Virus record (IMG/VR): IMGVR_UViG_3300044641_003835
Location: 1-36,580 of that record
Length of the DNA stretch: 36,580 bases
Source of the DNA: a virus
Direction: 5' to 3' (one strand)
Shown in pieces: positions 15,811 through 25,108 of this stretch (positions are counted from its first letter, which is position 1; each line of letters begins with the position of its first letter). The notes beneath the pieces were generated by a model that was not told the DNA's origin, made no database searches, and saw only the letters and a program-made list of their open reading frames with translations. A program made the position numbers and the translations under genes.

Positions 15811-16587
15811 ATGATAGATAAAAAAAAATACGAAAATATTAACGTTTTAGTTATTGGAGATACTTGTATTGATAAATTTAGTTATGGTAGTGTTGTACGT
15901 TTAGCCCCCGAAGCACCAGTACCAGTAATTAATCCTGAATACTCAACCGAAAATAAAGGAATGGCGGGTAATGTTGATGAAAACATTAAATCAATTGGGG
16001 GAAACGCAATCTTATTATCCAATTATGAATCAGTTATAAAACATAGATTAGTTGATAAACGTAGTAATCAAATATTATTAAGAATTGATGAAAATGATAA
16101 AGTTTCTAGAATAGATAGAGAACTACTAATAAGAATTAAAAATAATCACTTTAACAATGTTAAAATTGATGCCATCATAATTAGTGATTATGACAAAGGT
16201 TTTTTAGATGAGGAAGATATTCAGTTTATTTGTGAAAATAATACCAATGTATTTATTGACACTAAAAAGATATTAGACACTTGGTGTGTTAATTCAACAT
16301 TCATAAAAATAAACCATGTGGAGTATGAACACACTAAATTTAATTTAAAAGATTTAAGTATAAGTGATAAACTTATCATTACCTTATCAAGTGATGGGTG
16401 TCAATATAAAGACAAAATATATCCAGTTGAGAAAGTTAAAATAAAAGACGTTTCTGGTGCTGGTGATACTTTTATGTCAGCTCTAGTCCTAGAGTACGTT
16501 AGAACATTAGATATTGAGAAATCAATCTTATTCGCACAAGAGTGTGCAACAATTGTTGTACAAAAAATTGGTGTTACAACAATTTAA
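15811..16587 (+). CDS. PfkB-family sugar kinase, heptose-7-phosphate kinase (HldE/RfaE N-domain)-like
   Basis: The 258-residue ribokinase-fold protein opens NVLVIGDTCIDKFSYG and LAPEAPVPV, the pattern of the kinase half of HldE (D-glycero-beta-D-manno-heptose-7-phosphate 1-kinase). KGMAGNV corresponds to the GGAANV substrate loop. VSGAGDTF carries the anion hole and catalytic base D219. It is about 60 residues shorter than the HldE kinase domain, and no nucleotidyltransferase domain is attached or encoded nearby. It may phosphorylate a heptose or related sugar for activation. It ends the main sugar island. Confidence 0.82.
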   Translation: MIDKKKYENINVLVIGDTCIDKFSYGSVVRLAPEAPVPVINPEYSTENKGMAGNVDENIKSIGGNAILLSNYESVIKHRLVDKRSNQILLRIDENDKVSRIDRELLIRIKNNHFNNVKIDAIIISDYDKGFLDEEDIQFICENNTNVFIDTKKILDTWCVNSTFIKINHVEYEHTKFNLKDLSISDKLIITLSSDGCQYKDKIYPVEKVKIKDVSGAGDTFMSALVLEYVRTLDIEKSILFAQECATIVVQKIGVTTI

Positions 16588-16605
16588 AACCAAAACAAAT
16601 AACAA

Positions 16606-17349
16606 ATGACAAGAAGAAAACAAGACAAACCATCACCAATTTTAGAGGAAGATGGGAGACAATTAAGTAAGAAAGACCTAATTGGGAAAATAATTAAAAA
16701 GAAACCAAAGGAGAAGTTTTTAACTGAAAACCAACGAAAGTATTTTGAAATATTAAAACACAATCAAATTACTATTTGTTCGGGTCCTGCTGGGGTTGGT
16801 AAAAGTTATGTTGCAATGAACGCAGCACTATCATTATTAGCTGACCCAAGTAACCAATATGAAAAAATAATTATTGTGAGACCAGCAGTTGAAGCTGAAG
16901 AAAAATTGGGGGCTTTACCCGGAAATGTAGAAGAGAAATTAGACCCCTATATTTTCCCATCATATTATTTAATGAATAAGATTATTGGAAAAGAAGCTCG
17001 TGAGAAATTAAAAGAATTGGAATTTGTTGAGGTTTTCGCGTTGGCTTATATGAGAGGTATGAATATTGATAATTCAATTCTGATTTTTGAGGAAGCACAA
17101 AACTCAACACCAAATCAAATGAAATTACTATTGACAAGGATTGGATTTAATAGTAAATTCTTTATATCGGGTGATTTAGAACAAACGGATAGGTATAAAG
17201 ACAAAACACATTCTGGACTATGGGATGCTATTCGTAAATTTAAAAATGTACGTGAAATAGGTGTTTTTGAATTTGGTAGTGAAGACGTTGTTCGTAACCC
17301 ATTAATTAGTCATATATTAGAAAAATACGAAGATGAGAATAGGAATTGA
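16606..17349 (+). CDS. phoH: PhoH-like P-loop ATPase
   Basis: The 247-residue protein has Walker A GPAGVGKS (60-67), a Walker B-type LIFEEAQN near residue 165, and the ISGDLEQTDR sensor segment, together diagnostic of the PhoH family common in T4-like and marine phages. A KRPKP-like basic N-terminal stretch of about 45 residues precedes the ATPase core. The cellular role is unsettled; RNA helicase or nuclease-linked functions are proposed for relatives. Its last 17 bases overlap the next gene. Confidence 0.92.
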   Translation: MTRRKQDKPSPILEEDGRQLSKKDLIGKIIKKKPKEKFLTENQRKYFEILKHNQITICSGPAGVGKSYVAMNAALSLLADPSNQYEKIIIVRPAVEAEEKLGALPGNVEEKLDPYIFPSYYLMNKIIGKEAREKLKELEFVEVFALAYMRGMNIDNSILIFEEAQNSTPNQMKLLLTRIGFNSKFFISGDLEQTDRYKDKTHSGLWDAIRKFKNVREIGVFEFGSEDVVRNPLISHILEKYEDENRN

Positions 17350-17998
17350 GGTTAATGGTGTTTTAAGAGATACCATTGGTAAATTTAAACAACTTTATGA
17401 AAAAAATCTTGTTGAGTTAAATGATGCTGACCCAACTGAGAAAACATTTGAATTAACATTTTCAGGTGAAACTGATGAGGTTGTTGAAATGAATGAAGTT
17501 GATGATGTTAAACCATTTAAATATGAAATATTAGGTGAGATTACATCATTAGATTTACAAAATTATTTCTCTTTCCAATCAAAGGATGAATTGTATTCTT
17601 TTATGTATGAAGAATATACTATGGAATTGTTTGGTCACGCCCCATCCACCGAAACTTTAACATTTAATTATCTAAATGATTTTTATATGAATTTAAGAGA
17701 TAATCACGAAATTGTTATTGTATCAGATGAGATAGGTAAATCAAAACCAGCAACCCTATTTTTCTTATCAAAGTTCGGATGTCAGTTAGAAAAGGTAAAA
17801 TTTTATAGTAATTATACAATAAATTCGATGTGGGATGAAATTGATATTTTACTTACGGCTAATCCTGCCTTATTATTAGAGTATCCATCAAATAAAAAAG
17901 TTATAAAATTTGAAACGTCATATAATCAGAATGTTAATTCAGATATTGAAATCAAATCACTTAATGAGTTGGAAAATAAAATAAAAAATTTATTGTAA
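17333..17998 (+). CDS. Degenerate HAD-like (5'-nucleotidase-type) protein
   Basis: The 221 residues look like a HAD phosphatase fold whose motif I reads IEVNGVLRDT instead of DxDGVLxD: the nucleophile Asp is Glu (E6) and the acid/base Asp is Asn (N8). Motif II may be IVIVSDE, motif III the KSKPATLFFLSK helix, and motif IV the WDEIDILLTANP segment. With both motif I aspartates changed it probably has no classical phosphatase activity and may bind a nucleotide or a protein. An acidic insert (residues 30-65) separates core and cap. It overlaps PhoH by 17 bases and the next gene by one (TAATG). Confidence 0.6.
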   Translation: MRIGIEVNGVLRDTIGKFKQLYEKNLVELNDADPTEKTFELTFSGETDEVVEMNEVDDVKPFKYEILGEITSLDLQNYFSFQSKDELYSFMYEEYTMELFGHAPSTETLTFNYLNDFYMNLRDNHEIVIVSDEIGKSKPATLFFLSKFGCQLEKVKFYSNYTINSMWDEIDILLTANPALLLEYPSNKKVIKFETSYNQNVNSDIEIKSLNELENKIKNLL

Positions 17999-18258
17999 TG
18001 TTTAAAATTTTAGGAGAAACCTATTATATTGATTTGGATAAAATGGAATCTTATATCAATATCCCCCAAGAATCTGGGGCTACAGAACAACATATCAGTG
18101 TAGTAAAATACGATATGGTAAAATTAATGGCTGAGGTTGTTATGAGTGTTGAGTCAGAAACCGATGAAACTTTAGGGTTAAAAAATTCTGATTTAAGTAT
18201 CCCATTCAAATTAGCATTTAATACACTTTTAAATAAAAAAATAATAAACAAATATTAA
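17998..18258 (+). CDS. Small phage protein of unknown function
   Basis: The 86-residue protein starts MFKILGETYYIDLDKMESYI and has two predicted helices, one containing VKYDMVKLMAEVVMS. It carries no motif I recognise. Its ATG overlaps the upstream stop by one base (TAATG), so it is coupled to the HAD-like gene, and a glycosyltransferase follows 5 bases later. Confidence 0.65.
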   Translation: MFKILGETYYIDLDKMESYINIPQESGATEQHISVVKYDMVKLMAEVVMSVESETDETLGLKNSDLSIPFKLAFNTLLNKKIINKY

Positions 18259-18262
18259 TACT

Positions 18263-19327
18263 ATGAATCAAGAACAAGTAGCAAAACTGGAACTTTCAAT
18301 CCAAAATATGAAAGACAAAAAATCAAGGATTTATTTTATTGTACAAGACACTAAAGGAAATGCTAGAGCGTCAATCTCATACATTTATAGATTAGCTATG
18401 TCTTTACTAAACAATGGTTACAACGCCATCATATTACATGAAAAACCTGACTACACTGGTGTAGGGGAATGGTTAGGTGAAGAATATATGACTAAGTTAC
18501 CTCACACAGCAATTGAAGGTCAGAATTTAGAGGTCGCACCAGAAGATTTTATTGTTATCCCTGAATTATTCGGTTATATTATGAGTCAAGTAACTAAATT
18601 ACCTTGTGGTAAAATTATTCTATCTCAAGCATATGACCATATACTAGAAACACTTCAACCAGGTGAAACTTGGACACAACTAGGTTTCTTAAAAGTTATC
18701 ACAACATCTGAAGCACAAAAAGAATTTATTGATAATTTAATGAAAAATGTATCGGTTGATATTTTACAACCATATGTTAGTGAAAGTTTTTATAAACAAA
18801 CATTACCACCAAAACCAATCGTTTCTATTCACACTCGTGACCAAAGGGATACTATGAATATAATAAAAACATTTTATATTAAATACCCTCAGTATAGATG
18901 GATTACATTCCGAGATATGAGAAATTTGAGTGAACATCAATTTGCTGCTGGAATGAGAGATACTTGTTTGTCAGTTTGGGTTGATGAAACAAGTGCTTAT
19001 GGTACTTACCCCCTTGAATCAATGGTAACTGGTGTTCCGGTATTAGGTTTAGTACCAAATTTAGTACCATCTTGGATGAATGAAAAAAATGGTTTTTGGA
19101 TTAACAATAAATTACAAGCGGTTGACGTGATTGCTGATTTCATCCAACATTGGCTTGAGGATAACGTTAATGAAGAACTTTATACTGAAATGGAAAAAAC
19201 AGTTACGGAATTAAAAACTAAAGAAGATTTTGAAAAAGAAGCTATTAGTTTATTTGATGGTTATATCACCACAAGATTAACCTCATTTGAAGAACAACTA
19301 TCTAAACTTGAAACAATTGAAGAATAA
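18263..19327 (+). CDS. GT-B fold glycosyltransferase-like protein
   Basis: The 354-residue protein has a GT-B outline. An N-terminal Rossmann half starts at SRIYFIVQDTKGNARASISY and includes NAIILHEKPDYTG and FIVIPELFGYIM. A C-terminal half follows, with VSIHTRDQRD, ITFRDMRNLSE and a donor-site-like YGTYPLESMVTGVPVLGLVP where the conserved Glu (LESM) would contact the nucleotide ribose. It ends in a coiled-coil-like tail. It would use a nucleotide sugar; the acceptor is unknown. It pairs with the GT2 gene starting 1 base after its stop. Confidence 0.75.
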   Translation: MNQEQVAKLELSIQNMKDKKSRIYFIVQDTKGNARASISYIYRLAMSLLNNGYNAIILHEKPDYTGVGEWLGEEYMTKLPHTAIEGQNLEVAPEDFIVIPELFGYIMSQVTKLPCGKIILSQAYDHILETLQPGETWTQLGFLKVITTSEAQKEFIDNLMKNVSVDILQPYVSESFYKQTLPPKPIVSIHTRDQRDTMNIIKTFYIKYPQYRWITFRDMRNLSEHQFAAGMRDTCLSVWVDETSAYGTYPLESMVTGVPVLGLVPNLVPSWMNEKNGFWINNKLQAVDVIADFIQHWLEDNVNEELYTEMEKTVTELKTKEDFEKEAISLFDGYITTRLTSFEEQLSKLETIEE

Positions 19328-19328
19328 T

Positions 19329-20141
19329 ATGGAAAATGTAGAAAAATTTGATATCTCGGTAATTTTACCGATTAAAACTAATTTAGTTAATGACTTTGAG
19401 GATTACTTTACAAAAAGTATTGAATCATTAAAAATCCAAAAAACTGGTATTAATGAACTGGTAATTGTTGCGTGTGATACTCAACCATTAATTGAATATC
19501 TTAATGGTTTTGACTTTGGTGATATAAACGTTAAGATTTTACCTTGGGAAGGTAAACCAAGTTATACTGAACAAATTAACTATGGTGTAAACAACGCCAC
19601 TTCAAAATGGGTGTCTCTATTTGAATTTGATGATGAATACTCAACAATATGGTTTAAGAACGTTAAAAAATACTCCGAATCATATTCTGATGTTGACGCT
19701 TTCTTACCAATAGTTGTTGATACAAACGATAATGGTCTTTTTGTTGGTTTTACTAATGAAGCAACATTTGCGGCAAATTTCGCGTCTGAAATAGGTATTC
19801 TAACAAATGAAACACTTTTAAATTACCAAAATTTCCAATCATCTGGTATGGTAATTAAAAAAGATGTATTTATTAAGTACGGTCTATTTAAACCATCATT
19901 TAGATTGACGTATGTATGGGAAATGTTTTTGAGATTGACATATAACTCAGTTAAAATAATGTCAATACCAAAGATTGGTTACAAACATCTAAATTTAAGA
20001 AGAGGGTCAATTTTTTGGAATTACAAAGAAGGAGAAGAAGTTTTAACACCTGATGAGGTTAAATTTTGGATTGATTCTGCGAAAAAAGAACACTTCTATA
20101 TTAAAGAAAGAGATATAAAATATGAACCCGAAAATGTTTAA
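19329..20141 (+). CDS. GT2-like glycosyltransferase
   Basis: ATG 19329 comes one base after the previous stop and gives MENVEKFDISVILPIKTN with the first GT-A strand. The earlier ATG 19287 would overlap the upstream gene by 41 bases. The 270 residues include LVIVACDTQ, a SLFEFDDEYS motif as the DxD-like site near residue 105, and a C-terminal KIGYKHLNLRRGS. It lies between a GT-B gene and the late sigma gene, away from the main sugar island, so it may act on a virion component rather than in the pathway. Its stop overlaps the next ATG by one base. Confidence 0.78.
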   Translation: MENVEKFDISVILPIKTNLVNDFEDYFTKSIESLKIQKTGINELVIVACDTQPLIEYLNGFDFGDINVKILPWEGKPSYTEQINYGVNNATSKWVSLFEFDDEYSTIWFKNVKKYSESYSDVDAFLPIVVDTNDNGLFVGFTNEATFAANFASEIGILTNETLLNYQNFQSSGMVIKKDVFIKYGLFKPSFRLTYVWEMFLRLTYNSVKIMSIPKIGYKHLNLRRGSIFWNYKEGEEVLTPDEVKFWIDSAKKEHFYIKERDIKYEPENV

Positions 20142-20887
20142 TGGTCGATGAAAATAATTCAAATGATGGAAATGTTGAGTTAAAAAAGAAAGGTAGAAAA
20201 CCAAAACAAAGTAATTATTTTGATATTCAAGAAGAAATGGCGGTACTGGATTTCCTTGCCGCCACTACTTATGAAGAAAAAAATAAAATTTACAATCAGT
20301 TTCTGAAAAAACCTTTAGATAAAATGATATCTTCAATTATTAGAAGATACAAATTGTATAGAAAAGATATGGATTTTGATGAAATCCATGTAGATACTCA
20401 CTCATTTTTGATGACTAAAATTGAAAAATTTAAACCATCAAAAGAAAAAAAAGCTTATTCTTATTTTGGAACAATATGTAAGAATTACTTAATGGGTCAA
20501 ATTATTAAAGACCAAAAAGATACTAATAGAAAAATATCATATGAGGATATTTCTTCTGACTTAGAGAATAATGAAAATTTTTCATATACGATTGAAAAGG
20601 ACACTTTAGATTATGAATTAGTCATTCAAAAGTTACTGGCAGAACTTGATGAATTTATAAAAAATGAAAAGTTATCTGAGAATGAATATAAACTAGGTGT
20701 CGCGTTATTTGAAATATTTGAAAACTATGATAACATTTTCATAGGTAATGATAATAATAAGTTTAATAAGAATTTAATACTACTATCACTAAGAGAACAA
20801 ACAAATCTAACAACCAAAGAAATTAGAAGCTCAATGAAGAAATATAAAACCATATATTTAACATTGATTCAACAAATGATAAAATAA
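20141..20887 (+). CDS. T4 gp55-like late-transcription sigma factor
   Basis: The 248-residue protein resembles the diverged sigma-70 region 2 of T4-like late sigma factors. After a basic start (KKKGRKPKQ) the helix MISSIIRRYKLYRKDMDFDE is followed by THSFLMTKIEKFKPSKEKKA and YSYFGTICKNYLMGQIIKDQ, the part that in sigma factors contacts the -10 element and core polymerase. No region 4 is visible. Its role would be to redirect host RNA polymerase to late promoters, probably the GATATTTATAAA-like elements found upstream of the virion genes here. It precedes the baseplate gene block. Confidence 0.8.
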   Translation: MVDENNSNDGNVELKKKGRKPKQSNYFDIQEEMAVLDFLAATTYEEKNKIYNQFLKKPLDKMISSIIRRYKLYRKDMDFDEIHVDTHSFLMTKIEKFKPSKEKKAYSYFGTICKNYLMGQIIKDQKDTNRKISYEDISSDLENNENFSYTIEKDTLDYELVIQKLLAELDEFIKNEKLSENEYKLGVALFEIFENYDNIFIGNDNNKFNKNLILLSLREQTNLTTKEIRSSMKKYKTIYLTLIQQMIK

Positions 20888-20897
20888 ATTCAATATT

Positions 20898-20910
20898 GAA
20901 TATTTATAAA
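20898..20910 (+). promoter_or_regulatory. Late-promoter-like element (GAATATTTATAAA)
   Basis: A copy of the recurring element ends 2 bases before ATG 20913, at the start of the baseplate block. The short spacing means the transcript would be nearly leaderless if the element is a -10 site, or the real start is further downstream. Confidence 0.5.
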
Positions 20911-20912
20911 GT

Positions 20913-21293
20913 ATGGGAAGACCAACAAAAAAAGAAATTAATTTAACAACAGAATCAATGTTATCATTGATGCAAGAAATCTACAATGAATTGGTGGAAC
21001 AAAGAAACACTGCCATAAGAATTCAAAACAAGATGTTAACTATGATGAAAGAACCAGAAGATATGACACTGATTGGTCCAGTAATCGAAAAACAACAAAA
21101 AATAATTAATGACTGTGTAGAAAAAAAATTAACCCTTTCTAAACTTCAGTCAACAATTTGGGAAAAATCAAAGAATCACGAAAGTAATGAAAATTTTACT
21201 TTGTCTGATATAGATATGGATGATGAAATGATTAAAAGTTTGATTGAAAAAGATGTTAAAAACCCATCAAATGGTGGGTCATATAAAATGTAA
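20913..21293 (+). CDS. Helical phage protein of unknown function
   Basis: The 126-residue protein begins GRPTKKEINLTTESM and is predicted to be mostly helical with a coiled-coil-like middle (MLSLMQEIYNELVEQRNTA) and an acidic C-terminal third (SDIDMDDEM). It is the first gene after the late sigma factor and has its own late-promoter-like element. It could be a chaperone or small assembly protein of the baseplate block. I do not recognise a family. Confidence 0.65.
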   Translation: MGRPTKKEINLTTESMLSLMQEIYNELVEQRNTAIRIQNKMLTMMKEPEDMTLIGPVIEKQQKIINDCVEKKLTLSKLQSTIWEKSKNHESNENFTLSDIDMDDEMIKSLIEKDVKNPSNGGSYKM

Positions 21294-21304
21294 TATTTTC
21301 ATCA

Positions 21305-23236
21305 ATGGCAGTAGATTCTTCAGCAGGTTATAATCAAGTCAAAAAAAAACTTGAATCCACCAAAGCATACAAACAATTACAAAATGATTATAAAAAAGCC
21401 AAAAAGAAGGCTGGGTCGGCATTTGAAGCGTCTAATAATAATTTATCTCAAAACATTTCAAAAATAAGTGGTAACACTAAAAACAAGATAAATCAGAAAA
21501 AAACACAACTTGATGAATTATTAGATATTTTTGATATATCAGGTAGTCAAAGTTTAACATATTTAAAAAAGAAATTTTTATTAGCTTTAAAGAATTCATT
21601 ACCCGAAATATTAGAATTATTACTTAAAGAGTCCATTAGTGCGGTTGGTTGTGACCAACAACAAGCTTATGCTGGTAATCCATCAGATTCAGACGGTCAA
21701 TTAATTTATGTGAAAGTTTCATCTGTCGATTTTTTTGGTTTATTAAAAACTGACCCCTCAACTAAAGCCGGTAAATTATTGTACGAAAAAGGTAATGTAA
21801 ATGTACAAAAAAACCCATTTCAGATGAATAAGTTATTGTACTCAACAATACAAAGTACTAACTCATATTACACTGACTATGGTCAAAATTATTTAGGCCT
21901 TTCAGGTCAAGAATTATTTAATATTCAGTATGTTGAGATTAACCCATTAACTGGTGTTGGTGGTGGATGGTTTGCGATATCATTAAAAAATCGTGTAGGA
22001 CCAAATTTAGTTAGTGACTTTTTTGTCGATTACTATAAAACCATTAAAATTTTTGATGACCACAATGTAATATCTTGGCTTATGGATGCCTTAGTGGGAT
22101 GTCTATCAATTAAAATTGGGGATGGGGATTTAAAAATAAATGATAAATCAAAATTCTTTTTAATTATCCAAAGAATTTTAGGTTTGTGTTTTGATAATAG
22201 AACCGAAATAGATACTAGTGGTATTGCTAAACTTTCAGCGACTGATGGTATTGATGACTCATTGTTTGAATTTAATGAGATTGATTTAAGAAATATTGAC
22301 CAAAGATTGGTAAACATAAAAAAAGGTGTTGCTGTTTTTGAATCTTGTGATAATTTAGAATTACCAATTAATACTGATGGTCTTGTTGACAATTTAGAAA
22401 ACCTTATATATACCCCGGATAATGAATTTTTAAATGCGGTTGATAATTTGAATTCATATATTATTAAAGAACCACAAAACGAAGATGTTAAAAAAACATT
22501 TGGAATACAAGTTTTTGATAAAGATTTTATTAAAAAATTAATCAATGGTGTTGCGGGGGCTTTATTCTCGCCCAAAATTATTTTACCAATATTCATAATG
22601 ATTAAAGCGGTTCAGAAAACAGTTGATGATACAATATCAACAGCTGAGGAGTTCTGTAAACAATTTAAAAGATTTACTAAAGAACTTATATCAAAAATTG
22701 CCGCAATATTCATTAAAGAGTTATTCAATGTAATTAAAAAAGACATTAAAAATTTGGTATTGGGGATTATTGCGGATATCAGTAAGGAAAAAATAAGAAA
22801 AAAATACTCAATGATAGTTGTCTTAACTAAAGCATTGATTGCAATAGGTACCGCCATAAGTTTAATACGAGATTGGCGAAGGTGTAAAAGTATTGTTGAC
22901 GAATTACAAGTACTCTTAGCGTTAATTGAACAAAGTAGGGTCTCAAAAGGTAGGGATGTACCATTACCTTTATTGCTAGCTTCTAGATTATTGGATGGAT
23001 TTTCAAAAACAAGAGCTTATATTGGTACAATACAAGAGTTACAAGATATTGGTATTCCAACAGGACCTATGCCCGATGGAAGTCCAAATTTAACAATGTT
23101 AGCAATGTATTCTCAAATTACTGGATATGCCAATGAAGTGGCGGATAATGGTAAAGTACAAATTGGTGTTGACCCATTAACAGTAACACCTATTGGTGTA
23201 ACAATACCAAAAGGTGTTTATGGAAAATTCATATAA
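21305..23236 (+). CDS. Large baseplate/tail-associated protein, family not recognised
   Basis: The 643-residue protein has a Lys-rich coiled-coil-like start (20-75), a mixed middle with NIQYVEINPLTGVGGGWFA, and a C-terminal third with long hydrophobic helices (LFSPKIILPIFIMIKAV near 420; IVVLTKALIAIGTAISLI near 500) and a Gly/Pro-rich tail ending TPIGVTIPKGVYGKF. It directly precedes the gp5-like hub gene, under the same likely late promoter, so a baseplate hub or wedge role is inferred from position. The hydrophobic helices could cross a membrane or pack in a multimer. No homologue can be named from sequence alone. Confidence 0.6.
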   Translation: MAVDSSAGYNQVKKKLESTKAYKQLQNDYKKAKKKAGSAFEASNNNLSQNISKISGNTKNKINQKKTQLDELLDIFDISGSQSLTYLKKKFLLALKNSLPEILELLLKESISAVGCDQQQAYAGNPSDSDGQLIYVKVSSVDFFGLLKTDPSTKAGKLLYEKGNVNVQKNPFQMNKLLYSTIQSTNSYYTDYGQNYLGLSGQELFNIQYVEINPLTGVGGGWFAISLKNRVGPNLVSDFFVDYYKTIKIFDDHNVISWLMDALVGCLSIKIGDGDLKINDKSKFFLIIQRILGLCFDNRTEIDTSGIAKLSATDGIDDSLFEFNEIDLRNIDQRLVNIKKGVAVFESCDNLELPINTDGLVDNLENLIYTPDNEFLNAVDNLNSYIIKEPQNEDVKKTFGIQVFDKDFIKKLINGVAGALFSPKIILPIFIMIKAVQKTVDDTISTAEEFCKQFKRFTKELISKIAAIFIKELFNVIKKDIKNLVLGIIADISKEKIRKKYSMIVVLTKALIAIGTAISLIRDWRRCKSIVDELQVLLALIEQSRVSKGRDVPLPLLLASRLLDGFSKTRAYIGTIQELQDIGIPTGPMPDGSPNLTMLAMYSQITGYANEVADNGKVQIGVDPLTVTPIGVTIPKGVYGKFI

Positions 23237-23237
23237 T

Positions 23238-23453
23238 ATGACAAATAATAATGAAATTAATAAAGCGTTAGAAATAATTAAAGATTTTAAAAACCACTCA
23301 AATCAAGATTTGGTTTTTGCGATGGAAACAATTAACAAAGATTTTGAGTACACTAAAGATACTTTAATTAAATTATCTCATCATTTAGATAGATTAGAAC
23401 TAACTTACAACACAATTCTTAAAGAATATCAACAAAGAACTAAAAGTGTATAA
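23238..23453 (+). CDS. Small helical protein between two baseplate genes
   Basis: ATG 23238 is preferred over 23214, because it starts 1 base after the preceding stop and gives [17 protein letters not shown]. The 71-residue protein is a helical, probably coiled-coil peptide ([20 protein letters not shown]). Its stop overlaps the hub gene's ATG (TAATG), so it may be a subunit or chaperone of the hub. Function unknown. Confidence 0.65.
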   Translation: MTNNNEINKALEIIKDFKNHSNQDLVFAMETINKDFEYTKDTLIKLSHHLDRLELTYNTILKEYQQRTKSV

Positions 23454-25087
23454 TGGCGAATTACGATAGTGGTGAAATAGAAAGAATAGTATTAAACTCA
23501 TTAAGAAAGTTAAATACAACTCAAATAATTTTTCCGGGTTACGTTAAAGATAACCAAGACCCAATGATGCTTGGTAGATTAAGAGTTGTACCTGAAACTA
23601 AAGATTATGATGCTATTGTTAGTGCTATTCCCGATTGGAATGAGGAAAAAATGAAATGGACTTCTAAAGACCCCACTTTATTTTTACCACTATTACCAAT
23701 ATTTTTTAATCAAACACCTAAAATTGGGGAACTAGTTAATATTATCTATCAAGACAAACAATTCCCATTTGTAAATCAATTTTATATCCAAGGACCATTC
23801 TCATCACCAATGGCAACCCCATTTGAGAATTTCCAAGCATCAAAAAAGTTTAGTGCGTCTGGTGTTAGAATACAAGATAGTGTTGCAATAAGAAATCAAG
23901 ATGGTACTTACAAACAAGAATATAGTAAAGGTATTTTCCCTGAACCGGGGGATAATGCTGTTTTAGGTAGAGGTTCCGCGGATTTAATCGTTAAAGAAAA
24001 TGAAGTTTTATTAAGAGCTGGTAAAACAAAAAATTTAGATAAGTCACAATTACCTAAAGAAAATCAATTTAGAGCATTTCTTCAGTTATCAAATTTTACT
24101 CAAACAAAAACACCAGGTGAAGAAGAGAAAGTCATTAATATGGTTGAGAATATCCAATTCGTTAAAAAAATGTTAGTTTGGGATATTATAAATTTAGAAA
24201 ATAATTCAGACGCATTTACCGGTTCGATTAAACTATATAATGTATTACCTAGTGATTTAACCAAAACAAATAATTTTAAATACGACACCATTACGAAACT
24301 TTCTATTGGAACAAATTATGTTGGTCCAATTGAGTCATTTAATTTTGTGGGTAAAACAACTGAAGAGTTAACAATATTGATTAATAATATTATTCAAGGA
24401 ACTGTTGTAGGTAATATTAGTATTGATGGATATCCAATTGTTAATCCACAAAATATTAATCCAAAATTAACATTCCCATTTATTGTTACCCCCTCTAAAT
24501 TAACTTATGAAAAAGGGTTTACACAAAAATTCGCACAAATACAAACAAATAATGATATTTTAGAATTAAATAACTATATTAAGATTTCATCTAAAATAAC
24601 ACCAGTTGGTAACTCAATTGCCAAAGGATTTTTCCTTGTATGGTCAAATGACCAAGGTGTTCCTAAAATTGGAATACAAAAAGACATTCAATTAGAAACA
24701 TTAACCCCAATTAATATCACAAGTCAAGACATTACTTATGGTGCTCTTGGTGCTCAAAAATTATATCTATTAGCCCAAGATGCGAGTGGACCAAAAGGTA
24801 GTGTCGATTTGAAAAATACAATTTATGGTATCCCACAAGATAATTTCATTGGGGGGTCAAATAATAGTGGAAGTATATTCCAACGAACTTACCCAACAGT
24901 TAGGGGTGATGAATTAATGACATTACTTATGAAAATGTTTGATTTTGTAACTGGTCACGTACACCCAATCGCGACAATGGCTCCAGTACCAATTGCATTA
25001 GGTAATGGACAATCAACTGCGGAGATTTATCAAATACTAGCAAATTCTGAAAATACAATTCTAAATCAAGAAATCAGAATTAATTGA
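23453..25087 (+). CDS. Baseplate hub/spike protein, gp5-like OB-fold, without lysozyme domain
   Basis: The 544-residue protein resembles the central spike of contractile tails. Residues 25-115 look like the gp5/VgrG-type OB fold ([31 protein letters not shown]). A second segment with [20 protein letters not shown] (about 160-185) is the usual beta repeat after the OB fold. The C-terminus carries TGHVHPI with H502 and H504, an HxH pattern like the iron-binding tip of P2 gpV and related spikes. The T4 gp5 lysozyme domain is missing, so cell-wall digestion must come from another protein. It would sit at the baseplate centre and puncture the outer membrane. Confidence 0.75.
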   Translation: MANYDSGEIERIVLNSLRKLNTTQIIFPGYVKDNQDPMMLGRLRVVPETKDYDAIVSAIPDWNEEKMKWTSKDPTLFLPLLPIFFNQTPKIGELVNIIYQDKQFPFVNQFYIQGPFSSPMATPFENFQASKKFSASGVRIQDSVAIRNQDGTYKQEYSKGIFPEPGDNAVLGRGSADLIVKENEVLLRAGKTKNLDKSQLPKENQFRAFLQLSNFTQTKTPGEEEKVINMVENIQFVKKMLVWDIINLENNSDAFTGSIKLYNVLPSDLTKTNNFKYDTITKLSIGTNYVGPIESFNFVGKTTEELTILINNIIQGTVVGNISIDGYPIVNPQNINPKLTFPFIVTPSKLTYEKGFTQKFAQIQTNNDILELNNYIKISSKITPVGNSIAKGFFLVWSNDQGVPKIGIQKDIQLETLTPINITSQDITYGALGAQKLYLLAQDASGPKGSVDLKNTIYGIPQDNFIGGSNNSGSIFQRTYPTVRGDELMTLLMKMFDFVTGHVHPIATMAPVPIALGNGQSTAEIYQILANSENTILNQEIRIN

Positions 25088-25098
25088 TATTTATATGA
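25086..25098 (+). promoter_or_regulatory. Late-promoter-like element (GATATTTATATGA)
   Basis: A copy of the recurring element starts at the hub gene's last base region and ends 10 bases before ATG 25109, giving the tail gene its own likely promoter. Confidence 0.55.
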
Positions 25099-25108
25099 AA
25101 AAGATATA

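Noticed and set aside
22033-22596. 187-codon minus-strand ORF inside the large baseplate gene
   Set aside because: Antisense shadow in A/T-rich codons; the sense frame is continuous and longer.
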